This document shows, in pieces, positions 1 to 7,791 of a stretch of 64,000 nucleotides of DNA. The stretch's first letter is position 1. Each line of letters starts with the position of its first letter. Position numbers and translations under genes: made by a program. The DNA lies in contig DASUVG010000238.1 in assembly GCA_036379135.1 (NCBI GenBank), positions 1 to 64,000 on the forward strand, given 5' to 3'. Source of the stretch: Longimicrobium sp036379135. Lineage in GTDB: Bacteria > Gemmatimonadota > Gemmatimonadetes > Longimicrobiales > Longimicrobiaceae. The notes below the pieces were generated by a model. It worked only from the letters and a program-made list of their open reading frames with translations. It was not told the DNA's origin and ran no database searches.

Positions 1-104
1 AACACCTCGCTCGCGAAGCGGTTGGCCAGCTTCACGAACTCGGCCGCGGGACGCGCGTGCAGGCCGTACTTGTTGACGATGGTCACTTCGCTCGCGTGTT
101 CCAT
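1..104 (-). CDS. ptsH: HPr phosphocarrier protein, N-terminal part (cut by window edge)
   Basis: Translating the minus strand from ATG at 104 gives MEHASEVTIVNKYGLHARPAA and continues off the window edge. The GLHARPA motif carries the phospho-acceptor histidine (His16 here) of HPr, the carrier that passes phosphate from enzyme I to the PTS EIIA/EIIB proteins and, in organisms with HPr kinase, is also phosphorylated on a serine. The gene starts 13 nt after the EIID stop and is the last visible member of the hprK-EIIABCD-ptsH operon. Only about 34 codons are visible, so the regulatory Ser46 region cannot be checked. Confidence 0.9.
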   Translation of the reverse strand, partial: MEHASEVTIVNKYGLHARPAAEFVKLANRFASEV

Positions 105-117
105 CCCATCCAGGTTC

Positions 118-858
118 TTACGGGTTGTTCGCCAGCGCCACGCCGGCCGCCAGGATGGCGGTGAGCGCCACGGCCGCCACCCAGCGGACGCGGGGCCCCA
201 GCATGATGCCCGCGGCCAGCGCAAGCGCGCCGACCGCGGCGTACGGAATGCCCCGCTCGCCCCCCCACCCCAGGGCCAGCACGGCCGCGAATCCGGAAAG
301 CACCGCCCCCGCGTCGCCCGCACGGTCGCCCAGCCGCTCGAACGGGGCCTCGCGCAGGGCGCGCGCCACCTGCAGGCCGTCGCGCCAGCCGGCGTTCAGC
401 CCCCAGGCGCGCATCCACAGGTGCAGCGCGTTGTACGAAAGCAGGAACGCCAGCACGGCGGCCCACCACCCGGCGCCGGCCAGCAGCAGCGCCACCATCA
501 GCAGGGCGCAGGCGGGGCGCCAGGTAAGCCACACCAGCCGGTCGCCCATGGAGCCCAGCGAGCCGCGCACCGCGCTCTTGAAGCGGTCGATGGTCTCCGG
601 CGGCACCCCGTCGGCCTCCAGCCGCGCCAGCGCCCCCGCGGCCAGCGCCGCCAGGTACGGGTGCGCGTTGAACAGCGCCGCGTGCCGCGCCACCGCCTCG
701 CGCAGCCGGGCGGGATCGTCCGCGTACAGGTGGCGCAGCGCCGGGGCCAGCACGAACGCCAGGCCGGTGCCGATCAGCGTCTGGTAGTTCCACGACCCCT
801 GCACCGCCAGGGAGCGCAGCAGCATGGCCCGGCGCACGCCGGCGGGGAGCGCGCTCAC
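118..858 (-). CDS. PTS mannose/fructose/sorbose-type EIID membrane component
   Basis: The product is 246 aa and belongs to the EIID family of mannose-type phosphotransferase systems, an inner-membrane protein that forms the permease with EIIC. Family features are the N-terminal LAVQGSWNY stretch, the SMGDRLVW segment and a hydrophobic C-terminal half with several membrane helices. I chose GTG at 858 because it overlaps the EIIC stop as GTGA and gives a normal EIID N-terminus; the reading frame is open much further upstream but that part is an alanine/glycine-rich shadow of EIIC. It is slightly shorter than typical EIID proteins. Confidence 0.88.
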   Translation of the reverse strand: MSALPAGVRRAMLLRSLAVQGSWNYQTLIGTGLAFVLAPALRHLYADDPARLREAVARHAALFNAHPYLAALAAGALARLEADGVPPETIDRFKSAVRGSLGSMGDRLVWLTWRPACALLMVALLLAGAGWWAAVLAFLLSYNALHLWMRAWGLNAGWRDGLQVARALREAPFERLGDRAGDAGAVLSGFAAVLALGWGGERGIPYAAVGALALAAGIMLGPRVRWVAAVALTAILAAGVALANNP

Positions 859-1526
859 GGCCGCAGCCACAGCAGCACCGCCCCGGCGGCCGCCCCCACC
901 GCGAACAGCGGCAGCCGGCGGCGCCCGAACAGGCGCAGCGAACTGGCCAGCGCCGCGGCGGCGCTCAGCGCCAGCGCGGGGCGCGTCCACTGCTGGCGGA
1001 ACGGGATCCACCCCAGCGTCTCCAGCAGCGTTCCCAGCACCAGCAGCCCCACTAGCGTCACCCCCACCCCGCGGGCAAAGTCCAGCGCCAGCGCGCGCAG
1101 GTGCAGCGCCTCTACCGTCCCCGCGTCCACCGGCCCCGGCGGCGGCACGGCGATGCGCACGTTGATGCGCCGCATCCACTCCACGCTGCGCCCCCCCAGC
1201 CACCCCCACCCCAGCATGAAGACCACGGAGGCCAGCAGCGCCACCTGCGAGGTGGCCGGCGCGCCCGCGAAGGCGCCCGCGGCGGCCACGGACGCCGGGC
1301 CCGCCTCGGGGGTGCGCGCCGCGCCCACGGGGAGCACGGCCAGGTGAATGGCCTCCATCAGCACCCCGCAGACGATGCCGCCTTCGGGGTTTCCCGCGAT
1401 CATCCCCGCCAGCCCCGCCGCGATCAGCGGGCGGCTGAGCATGAACTGGCCGGCGCTGGTGGCGTCCAGCCCCAGCAGTCCGCCCAGCAGGCTCAGCAGC
1501 AGGAGGGTCGCGGGGTCCGGGATCAT
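855..1526 (-). CDS. PTS mannose/fructose/sorbose-type EIIC membrane component
   Basis: The 223-aa protein starts MIPDPATLLLLSLLGGLLGL and is almost entirely hydrophobic, with motifs typical of EIIC (GNPEGGIVCGVLMEAIHL, LPVGAARTPE). EIIC forms the sugar channel together with EIID. The ATG at 1526 overlaps the EIIB stop as ATGA and the stop overlaps EIID as GTGA, so the genes are translationally coupled. The sugar cannot be predicted; in several phyla such short EIIABCD sets next to hprK may be regulatory rather than a main sugar importer. Confidence 0.88.
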   Translation of the reverse strand: MIPDPATLLLLSLLGGLLGLDATSAGQFMLSRPLIAAGLAGMIAGNPEGGIVCGVLMEAIHLAVLPVGAARTPEAGPASVAAAGAFAGAPATSQVALLASVVFMLGWGWLGGRSVEWMRRINVRIAVPPPGPVDAGTVEALHLRALALDFARGVGVTLVGLLVLGTLLETLGWIPFRQQWTRPALALSAAAALASSLRLFGRRRLPLFAVGAAAGAVLLWLRP

Positions 1527-2005
1527 CCGCCCAGCAGCTCGTCCAGGGTCACCGCGCGCGTGGCCGGCAGGTCGCGGGCGGAGACCACGGCCCCCGTGGC
1601 GGCCAGCCGCCGCAGCGTCTCGCGGTCGGCGTCGTCCAGGTGCAGCCAGGGGAGCACGCGGTCGCGCCCCTCGGCGTGGTGAATGCCGCCCAGGTTCACC
1701 TCCTCGCCGGCCAGGATGCCGCCCTCCGCCAGCCGCAGCGCGGTGGGGATGTCGCGGACCAGGGCGATCACGCGTTTGGGGCCCTCGCGCCACCCGGCCA
1801 CCTGGGCGCGCGCGTCGTCCACCGTGGCGAACGACGCCTCCATCTCCGGCGGCACGCCCAGGCAGTACAGCTCCTGCTCCCAGGTGCTGGCGGCGATGGC
1901 GTCGTCCACCACGACGATGCGGTCGGCGTGGAGGGGGCCGCCCCACCCCACCACCACCTGGCCGTGGATCAGCCGCTCGTCAACGCGAAGCAGCACGATC
2001 GGCAT
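1523..2005 (-). CDS. PTS mannose-type EIIB component
   Basis: The 160-aa cytoplasmic protein opens MPIVLLRVDERLIHGQVVVG. RxDxRLIHGQ is the EIIB(Man) signature and its histidine (His14) is the phosphorylated residue that receives phosphate from EIIA and gives it to the sugar. Length and ending match the family. It overlaps the end of EIIA by 26 nt and its stop overlaps EIIC by 4 nt, fitting a tightly packed hprK-EIIA-B-C-D-ptsH operon. Confidence 0.92.
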   Translation of the reverse strand: MPIVLLRVDERLIHGQVVVGWGGPLHADRIVVVDDAIAASTWEQELYCLGVPPEMEASFATVDDARAQVAGWREGPKRVIALVRDIPTALRLAEGGILAGEEVNLGGIHHAEGRDRVLPWLHLDDADRETLRRLAATGAVVSARDLPATRAVTLDELLGG

Positions 2006-2399
2006 GCGCCGCCACCTCCCGGCAGGAGCCGGTGATCGACGCCCTTCCCTTGCTCACCAGCCGGTCCACCAGCTCGGGAAGGGAAAGGTCCCGGTGAAAG
2101 ACGAAGTCCAGCAGCATGGGCAGGTTCACCCCGCAGATGACCGCCGTGTCGGGGCGGTCGATCGTCAGCCTTCGCGCGGCGAAGGCGCAGCTGCCGGAGG
2201 GCATGTCGGTAAACACGATTCCGGGCCCCGTCCCCAGGGCGTCGGAAACGGCGGCCTGCAGCGCCTCGGGGCCGCATCCGTCGTTGCTCACGGCGCGCAG
2301 CGCGCCGCCGTCCACGCCGGCGATCTGCCGCACCGACTGCACCAGCCCCTCGGCCAGCGAGGCATGGCTCACCACCAGCCCGACCACGGGCTCACTCAT
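1980..2399 (-). CDS. PTS mannose-type EIIA component
   Basis: This 139-aa protein has the EIIA(Man) fold signature: VVSHASLAEGL near the N-terminus holds the phosphorylated histidine (His12), followed by TDMPSGSCAFAA and ICGVNLPMLLDF, which form the usual central beta-strand and dimer region. It passes phosphate from HPr to EIIB. The start codon overlaps the hprK stop by 8 nt, so kinase and EIIA are coupled. A C-terminal alanine-rich tail runs into EIIB. Confidence 0.92.
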   Translation of the reverse strand: MSEPVVGLVVSHASLAEGLVQSVRQIAGVDGGALRAVSNDGCGPEALQAAVSDALGTGPGIVFTDMPSGSCAFAARRLTIDRPDTAVICGVNLPMLLDFVFHRDLSLPELVDRLVSKGRASITGSCREVAAHADRAASR

Positions 2400-3399
2400 A
2401 ATCCTCCTCCAGGTACTCCGACGTGCCCGTCATCCGGTTCTGCAGCCGCTGGTTGAACAGGCGGGCAGTATCCACGCCGGCATACTTCAGCAGGTGGTTC
2501 ATCGCCACCACCTCGCACACCACGGTGATGTTCTTTCCCGGCACCAGCGGCACCGTCACCATGGGGATGGGCACGCCCAGGATGTCCATCGACTTCGTGT
2601 CCAGCCCCGTGCGGTCGTAGGTGGCGTCCTGGTCCCAGATCTCCAGCTGCACCACCACCTCGATGCGCTTCTGCTGGCGGATGGCGCGAACGCCGAACAT
2701 GGTGCGCACGTCGATGATCCCTACCCCGCGGATCTCCATGTGGTGCTTCTGCAGGTCGTGCCCCTTGCCGATCAGCACCTCGTTCCCCCGCCGCGTGATC
2801 ATCACCAGGTCGTCGGCGACCAGCCGGTGGCCGCGCTCCACCAGGTCCAGGACCGTCTCGCTCTTGCCCACGCCGCTCTTGCCGGTGAAGAGAAGGCCCA
2901 CGCCGTACACGTCGGCCAGCGAGCCGTGCAGGGTGGTGCGCGGGGCGAACCGCTCTTCCAGGAACGGCTTGATGCGGGTGTAGAACTCGGCGGTCTTGAG
3001 GGCGCTGCGGATGACGGGGGTGCCGCACTGGTTGCACAGCTCCAGCAGCGGCTCCGGCGCCTCCTGCCCCTTGGTGATGAAGACGACGGGGATGTCGAAG
3101 TCCAGGAACGTGGTCAGGGCGGCGCGGCGGCGGTCCTCGTCCAGCGACTCCAGGAAGGCGACCTCCGTCTCGCCCAGCACCTGCATGCGGTCGGAGGGAA
3201 AGCGCTCGGTGTAGCCGGTGAGCACCAGCCCGGGGGAGCTGATGTCGGGGTTGGTGACGGTGCGCGACAGGCCGCGCTCGTCCGTCAGCAGCTCCAGCAC
3301 CAGCGATTCCCGCTTTGCGCGCAGCAGCTCGTCGACCGTCAATCGTCCTCGCCTGGTGATTGGCGTTGCGCCCGTCGTTCGTGGTACGGGCGATAGCAT
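2392..3399 (-). CDS. hprK: HPr kinase/phosphorylase
   Basis: The product is 335 aa, the normal length for HprK. The N-terminal domain (about residues 1-130) is followed by the kinase domain with the P-loop GKSGVGKSE and the HprK signature EIRGVGIIDVRTMFGVRAIR. The enzyme phosphorylates HPr on serine with ATP and reverses this by phosphorolysis, linking carbon or energy status to PTS activity. I chose ATG at 3399, which gives MLSPVPRTTGATP; the frame stays open upstream into the repeat-rich intergenic region. It heads the PTS operon. Confidence 0.93.
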   Translation of the reverse strand: MLSPVPRTTGATPITRRGRLTVDELLRAKRESLVLELLTDERGLSRTVTNPDISSPGLVLTGYTERFPSDRMQVLGETEVAFLESLDEDRRRAALTTFLDFDIPVVFITKGQEAPEPLLELCNQCGTPVIRSALKTAEFYTRIKPFLEERFAPRTTLHGSLADVYGVGLLFTGKSGVGKSETVLDLVERGHRLVADDLVMITRRGNEVLIGKGHDLQKHHMEIRGVGIIDVRTMFGVRAIRQQKRIEVVVQLEIWDQDATYDRTGLDTKSMDILGVPIPMVTVPLVPGKNITVVCEVVAMNHLLKYAGVDTARLFNQRLQNRMTGTSEYLEEDYE

Positions 3400-3978
3400 A
3401 ACCCTGATCTTCGCACTCCGACAGACTTCGTGCCGTCGGCTTGCCACCCGGTACGCGGTGCCGTCCACCTGGACATCCATCGCCCCGTGCCGTCCGCCTG
3501 CAGGAGCGAATGAATTCGCCGCTACAGCCGGGGAGCCGCGAGGTCCGAGGCGCGATGACGGGCATCGAGCTGCGCCCGATGGGGCCCCTCTCCCCCGGCT
3601 CCGTCCCGGGCGGTTGAAACCGCGGCTACGACGGCACGAAGTCCGCCTGCGCGGACTCGGCGGCCCGGGCGTGTGCGGCGTCCCATGCACCTGCGGGTCC
3701 GCAGCCGGGGAGCCGCGGGGTCCGAGGCGTGACGAAGGGCATCAGACTGGCGCCCGACGCGGCCCCCTCTCCCCCGCTGCGCGGGAGAAAGGGGAGAATT
3801 CGATCCCGCTTCGAGGGACCTTTCTGCAGTCCTCCCTCCCCACGCAGTTTGGCGCAGTCCGTGGGGGAGGGCCGGGGAGGGGGGCGGCCACCGTCTCGCG
3901 CCCGGCCTCAGGAAACACCCCACCGCCCGTGGCGTGTATCCCCCTCCCGCGCAGTTTGCGGGAGGGGGTGGCGCGCTC
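3400..3978. repeat. Intergenic region filled with repeat families A and B
   Basis: No gene is supported between hprK and the glycosyltransferase. It holds two family A pieces: a partial copy around 3500-3560 with GCGAAT-GA-ATTCGC at 3506-3519, and a full copy at 3608-3711 with GCGGTT-GA-AACCGC and the palindrome AGTCCGCCTGCGCGGACT. One family B copy lies at 3755-3830 (CTCCCCCGCTGCGCGGGAG followed by GGGGAGAATTCGATC). Long open frames here are repeat translations. The promoter of hprK must lie here but I could not pick out hexamers. Confidence 0.7.
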
Positions 3979-5103
3979 TCAGGCGCCGCCGGGGGAGGGC
4001 CCCGCCACCTCCGCCAGGTGCGCCTCCGTCCGCTCCGCGGCGCGCTCCCAGGAAAAGCCCTCCGCGAACAGGCGGGCGGCGGCGCCGAGGGCGTCGACGC
4101 GGGGAAGATCGGCCGCCAGGGAGCCGAGCGCATCCGCCAGCTTCGCCGTGTCGCCGTAGGGGACGAGGAGGCCCGTCTTCTCGTGGACCACGGACTCGCG
4201 CAGGCCGGGCGAGTCCGCGGCGACGGCGGGAGTGCCGCAGGCGGCGGCCTCGACGTTGGTGATCCCCCACCCCTCCTTGGGCGACGGAAGCACCGTGCCC
4301 CAGCAGGCGCGCAGCAGCTCGCGCTTGCGTTCTTCCGTCACGAACCCCTCGAACGTCACCCGGTCGCCCACCCCCAGCCGCTCCACCTGCGCCCGCAGCC
4401 GCGGCTCCTCGTCGCCCCGGCCCGCGATCCGCAGGCGCACGTTCGCCCCGCGGCCGCGCAGCAGGGCGACGGCGTCGATGGCCAGGTTGATGCGCTTGTA
4501 GCGCTTCAGCCGGCCTACGTACAGGAACGTGGGATCGGGAAAGCGGGCGAGGCGCGGGTCCGGTGCAAAGAACTTCAGATCCACCCCGTTGTGGATGACG
4601 CGGATGTCCTCGCGGCGCAGGCCGCGCGCCACCAGGTCGTCCGCGGTGCTCTCGCTGACGGCCTGCGCGGGAAGGCCGCGGTAGGCCAGGGGGATGGGGC
4701 GCTCCAGCAGCCAGGTGGCCGCCGCGAAGGGCGCGCTGGCCTCGCGGAACGCCGTGGCGCCGAAGAGGTGGTGAACGAGGAGGACCAGCGGCCGCTTGAT
4801 CCAGTACGGCGCGAAGAGGGGAACCTTGTTCAGGTCCTCCACCACCACGTCCCACGGCTCGGCGGCGAGGTGGCGGCGGTAGTAGGCGGGCGCGGCCAGG
4901 GAGAAGGTGTTGCGGCCCCCCGCGCGGTGAATCTCCATCCCGCCGCTCTCGGCGCGCGGGCGCGCGCCGGGCCAGCCGGAGCAGAGGAGGGTGACCTCGT
5001 GCCCGCGTCCGGCCAGGCGGCCAAAGATCTCGTGCAGGTGGATCTCGGCGCCGCCGGACTGGGGGTTGGCGAGGTCCTGCCAGTTGAGGACCAGGATCTT
5101 CAA
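3979..5103 (-). CDS. GT4-family glycosyltransferase
   Basis: The protein is 374 aa with a GT-B architecture: an N-terminal acceptor domain (LKILVLNWQDLANPQSGGAE, a glycine-rich loop typical of GT4 enzymes) and a C-terminal donor domain with FLYVGRLKRYKR and the EX7E motif in PKEGWGITNVEAAACG. It probably transfers a sugar from a nucleotide-sugar to a cell-surface acceptor; substrate unknown. The start is TTG at 5103, overlapping the nusB stop as TTGA, and no other start fits the conserved N-terminus. It ends the rib-nusB operon. Confidence 0.87.
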   Translation of the reverse strand: MKILVLNWQDLANPQSGGAEIHLHEIFGRLAGRGHEVTLLCSGWPGARPRAESGGMEIHRAGGRNTFSLAAPAYYRRHLAAEPWDVVVEDLNKVPLFAPYWIKRPLVLLVHHLFGATAFREASAPFAAATWLLERPIPLAYRGLPAQAVSESTADDLVARGLRREDIRVIHNGVDLKFFAPDPRLARFPDPTFLYVGRLKRYKRINLAIDAVALLRGRGANVRLRIAGRGDEEPRLRAQVERLGVGDRVTFEGFVTEERKRELLRACWGTVLPSPKEGWGITNVEAAACGTPAVAADSPGLRESVVHEKTGLLVPYGDTAKLADALGSLAADLPRVDALGAAARLFAEGFSWERAAERTEAHLAEVAGPSPGGA

Positions 5104-5534
5104 GCCCCGGTCGCCTCCCCGGGGGCCACGCGCCGCATCACCGCGTCCAGCACGCCGTTGACGAAGCGCGGGCTGTCGGCCGTGCCGTACTTCTCCGCCA
5201 GCTGCACCATCTCGCGAATGCACATGCGCGGCGGCACGTCGTCCACGAACATCATCTCCGCCGTGCCCAGCCGCAGGATGGCCCGGTCCACGACGGCCAG
5301 CCGCTCCAGCCGCCAGTTGGTGAGCGCCTCGGTGATGGTGCGGTCGATCTTCTCCAGGTTCTGCCCCACCAGGCGCACCAGGATCTCCGCGTAGGGCCGG
5401 TTGGCGGGCGACACGCGCAGCGAGGCGAACAGGTCCTGCAGCACCGGCATCCCCATCTCCGCCGCGGCCCCGCGCTGCTCCCAGGCGTACAGGGCCTGCA
5501 GCGCCCATCCGCGGGCGCGGCTCCGGTTCTTCAC
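5100..5534 (-). CDS. nusB: Transcription antitermination factor NusB
   Basis: A 144-aa all-helical protein that begins VKNRSRARGWALQALYAWEQ and contains the conserved NusB core (LERLAVVDRAILRLGTAEM, FVNGVLDAVMRR). NusB with NusE binds boxA RNA and supports rRNA antitermination. The GTG at 5534 overlaps the ribH stop as GTGA. The ribH-nusB pairing is common in bacteria and supports both calls. Confidence 0.92.
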   Translation of the reverse strand: MKNRSRARGWALQALYAWEQRGAAAEMGMPVLQDLFASLRVSPANRPYAEILVRLVGQNLEKIDRTITEALTNWRLERLAVVDRAILRLGTAEMMFVDDVPPRMCIREMVQLAEKYGTADSPRFVNGVLDAVMRRVAPGEATGA

Positions 5535-6010
5535 CGCGCCTCCCGGCCGCCCAGGCGGGCGTAAAGGTCCGACATCTCCATAGCCACCATCGCCGCGTCC
5601 CATCCCTTGTTGCCGGCCTTGGTCCCCGCCCGCTCGATCGCCTGCTCGATGGTCTCCGTCGTCAGCACGCCAAAGACCACGGGGACGTCGACGGACGCGC
5701 CCACCGCCGCCACGCCGTTGGCCGCCGCGCCCGCCACGTACTCGAAATGCGGCGTGGCGCCGCGGATCACGCAGCCCAGCGCGATCACCGCGTCGAAGCG
5801 CCCGCTCTCCGCCAGCATGCGCAGCGGCCCCGCGATCTCCCACGCGCCGGGGACCCAGACGGCCTCGATGGCGTCGTCGGCCACGCCGTGCTGCAGCAGG
5901 CAGTCGCGCGCGCCGGCCAGCAGCTGGCGGGTGATCAGGTCGTTGAAGCGCGCGACGACGATGCCGAACCGCCTGCCCTCGCCGCGAATCTGTCCGTGAT
6001 GTTCAGTCAA
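5531..6010 (-). CDS. ribH: 6,7-dimethyl-8-ribityllumazine synthase
   Basis: The protein has the lumazine synthase blocks FGIVVARFND, VPGAWEIAGPL, GCVIRGATPHFEYV (with the catalytic histidine) and GNKGWDAAM. It condenses 5-amino-6-ribitylamino-uracil with dihydroxybutanone phosphate. I place the start at TTG 6010 (159 aa, near the family norm). The frame is open to an ATG at 6055, but that extension is low-complexity intergenic sequence, so the start is not certain. Confidence 0.9.
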   Translation of the reverse strand: MTEHHGQIRGEGRRFGIVVARFNDLITRQLLAGARDCLLQHGVADDAIEAVWVPGAWEIAGPLRMLAESGRFDAVIALGCVIRGATPHFEYVAGAAANGVAAVGASVDVPVVFGVLTTETIEQAIERAGTKAGNKGWDAAMVAMEMSDLYARLGGREAR

Positions 6011-6071
6011 GAGAGTTTCCAGTGCCCAGTTCCCAGTGCCCAGGTCCCGCGGCACCGACGATCAAATCTTT

Positions 6072-6116
6072 CACTCCCGCACTTACGCACTCACGCACTC
6101 CCGCACTCACGCACTT
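6072..6116 (-). repeat. 8-bp tandem array 1 at the ribBA stop codon
   Basis: Read on the minus strand, the ribBA 3' end runs into GTGCGTGAGTGCGGGAGTGC and similar 8-nt units (consensus GTGAGTGC with TAAG and GGAG variants), about five and a half units. The ribBA TGA stop (6109-6107) is part of the first unit. ribH begins about 60 nt further on, so the array is a spacer inside the operon. Confidence 0.85.
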
Positions 6117-7321
6117 CCGCTCGGCAGCAGGTGCCCCATCCGCTCCCGCTTGGTCCGCAGGTAGCCGGTGTTGTGCGGGTTGGGCTCCACCGTGAGCGGG
6201 ATCTGCTCCGCCACGGACAGGCCGTATCCGTCCATCCCCACGATCTTCTTGGGGTTGTTCGTCAGGATGCGCACGGACGAGAGCCCCAGGTCGAGCAGGA
6301 TCTGCGCCCCGATGCCGTACTCGCGCAGGTCGGGGAGAAAGCCCAGCGCCTCGTTGGCCTCGACCGTATCCATCCCCTGATCCTGCAGGTTGTAGGCGCG
6401 CAGCTTGTGCACCAGCCCGATCCCCCGCCCCTCCTGCCGCAGGTAGACGATCACGCCGCGCCCCTCGCGCTCGATCTGCGCCATGGCCGAGTCCAGCTGC
6501 TCGCCGCAGTCGCAGCGCAGGGAGTGGAACACGTCGCCGGTCAGACACTCGGAGTGCATGCGCACCATCACGTCGGGCACGCCCTCCACCTCGCCCTTGA
6601 TCATGGCGACGTGCTCGTGCGGGTCCACGTCGTTCCTGTAGGCGATGATGCGCCACTCGCCGAACGGCGTGGGGATGCTCGCCTCCGCCTCGCGGTGCAC
6701 CAGCCGCTCGCGCTGCAGCCGGTACGCGACGATCTGCGCCACGGTGATGAACTTCAGCCCGTGCCTGGCCGCGAACTCCTCCAGCTGCGGCCGGCGCGCC
6801 ATGGTCCCGTCGTCGTTCAGGATCTCGCAGATCACGCCGGCCGGCGGGAGCCCGGCCAGGCGCGCCAGATCGACCGACGCCTCCGTCTGCCCCACGCGGC
6901 GCAGCACGCCGCCCGCGCGGGCGCGGAGGGGAAAGACGTGGCCCGGGCGGCGCAGGTCCGACGGCTTCGACGCCGGGTCAAGGCACACCTGGATGGTCTT
7001 GGCGCGGTCCCAGGCGCTGATCCCCGTGGTCACGCCGAAGCGCGCGGCGGCGTCTACCGAGACGGTGAACGCGGTGCTCAGCGCCTCGGTGTTGTTCTCG
7101 CTCATGGGGCGCAGGTCCAGCTCGTCCGCGCGCTCGGCGGTGATGGCCAGGCAGATGAGCCCGCGGCCTTCCCGCGCCATGAAGTTGATGATCTCGGGGG
7201 TGACGGCGGACGCCGCGCACACCAGGTCGCCCTCGTTCTCGCGGTCCTCGTCGTCGGCGACGATGACCATTCTGCCCGCGCGGATGTCCGCGATTGCGTC
7301 TTCTATCCTGTCGAACGGCAT
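6107..7321 (-). CDS. ribBA: Bifunctional 3,4-dihydroxy-2-butanone-4-phosphate synthase / GTP cyclohydrolase II
   Basis: The 404-aa protein joins a RibB domain (first half, with VADDEDRENEGDL and the later HVFPL region) to a RibA domain with the zinc and GTP site HSECLTGDVFHSLRCDCGEQL shortened here to its key residues: three cysteines in ECLTGDVFHSLRCDCG, then RQEGRGIGL. It supplies both riboflavin precursors. I chose ATG 7321 (MPFDRIEDAI) because GAGGGG lies a suitable distance upstream; an ATG at 7396 would add 25 non-conserved residues. Its stop is supplied by the 8-bp array. Confidence 0.93.
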   Translation of the reverse strand: MPFDRIEDAIADIRAGRMVIVADDEDRENEGDLVCAASAVTPEIINFMAREGRGLICLAITAERADELDLRPMSENNTEALSTAFTVSVDAAARFGVTTGISAWDRAKTIQVCLDPASKPSDLRRPGHVFPLRARAGGVLRRVGQTEASVDLARLAGLPPAGVICEILNDDGTMARRPQLEEFAARHGLKFITVAQIVAYRLQRERLVHREAEASIPTPFGEWRIIAYRNDVDPHEHVAMIKGEVEGVPDVMVRMHSECLTGDVFHSLRCDCGEQLDSAMAQIEREGRGVIVYLRQEGRGIGLVHKLRAYNLQDQGMDTVEANEALGFLPDLREYGIGAQILLDLGLSSVRILTNNPKKIVGMDGYGLSVAEQIPLTVEPNPHNTGYLRTKRERMGHLLPSGSA

Positions 7322-7431
7322 CGTGTCCCCTCGCTCGCCGTTGATGTCGATCAATGGAATCCTGCCCGTAAGGATCACCGTCCGCTCCTTCTCCATCGCT
7401 CCGAAAGGCTCCCCTCACCTCCGGCCCCCCT

Positions 7432-7791
7432 CTCCGGGCGGTCGAAACCGCGGGGGCACGCCGCCGGGGTTCGAGGCGCGACGACCGGCATCACGCTCGC
7501 GCCCGACAGGCCCGCTCTCCCCCTGCCCCTCTCCGGGCGGTTGAAACCGCGGCTACAACGTCACAAAGTCCGCCTGCGCGGACTCGGCGGCCCAACCGTG
7601 TGCGGCGTCCCACGCACCTGCGCGGCCGCAGCCGGGCGCGCAGCGGGGTTTGGAGGCGCTTCGAACCGGATCGAACTGCGCCCGACGCGGCCCCCTCTCC
7701 CCCGGCCCCTCTCCCCCGCTGCGCGGGAGAAAGGGGAGAATTCGATCGCGCTCCCGCAGGGGCCAGATCGCTCGCTGCACCGCTCGGGCGG
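7432..7791. repeat. Intergenic repeats between ribBA and the beta-lactamase-like gene
   Basis: A truncated family A hairpin (GCGGTCGAAACCGC) lies at 7438-7453, a full family A copy at 7534-7636 (GCGGTT-GA-AACCGC, then AGTCCGCCTGCGCGGACT), and family B at 7686-7770 with GGGGAGAATTCGATCGCGCT. No gene is supported here; open frames are repeat translations shared with other copies. Confidence 0.75.

Noticed and set aside
22..1347. Long plus-strand open frame of 441 codons over the PTS genes
   Set aside because: It overlaps EIID and EIIC on the other strand, has Arg/Pro/Gln-rich low-complexity composition and no conserved motif. High GC makes antisense frames stay open.
6107..7396. Upstream start of ribBA at 7396
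   Set aside because: The extra 25 residues are not RibB-like, and GAGGGG lies in front of the ATG at 7321.
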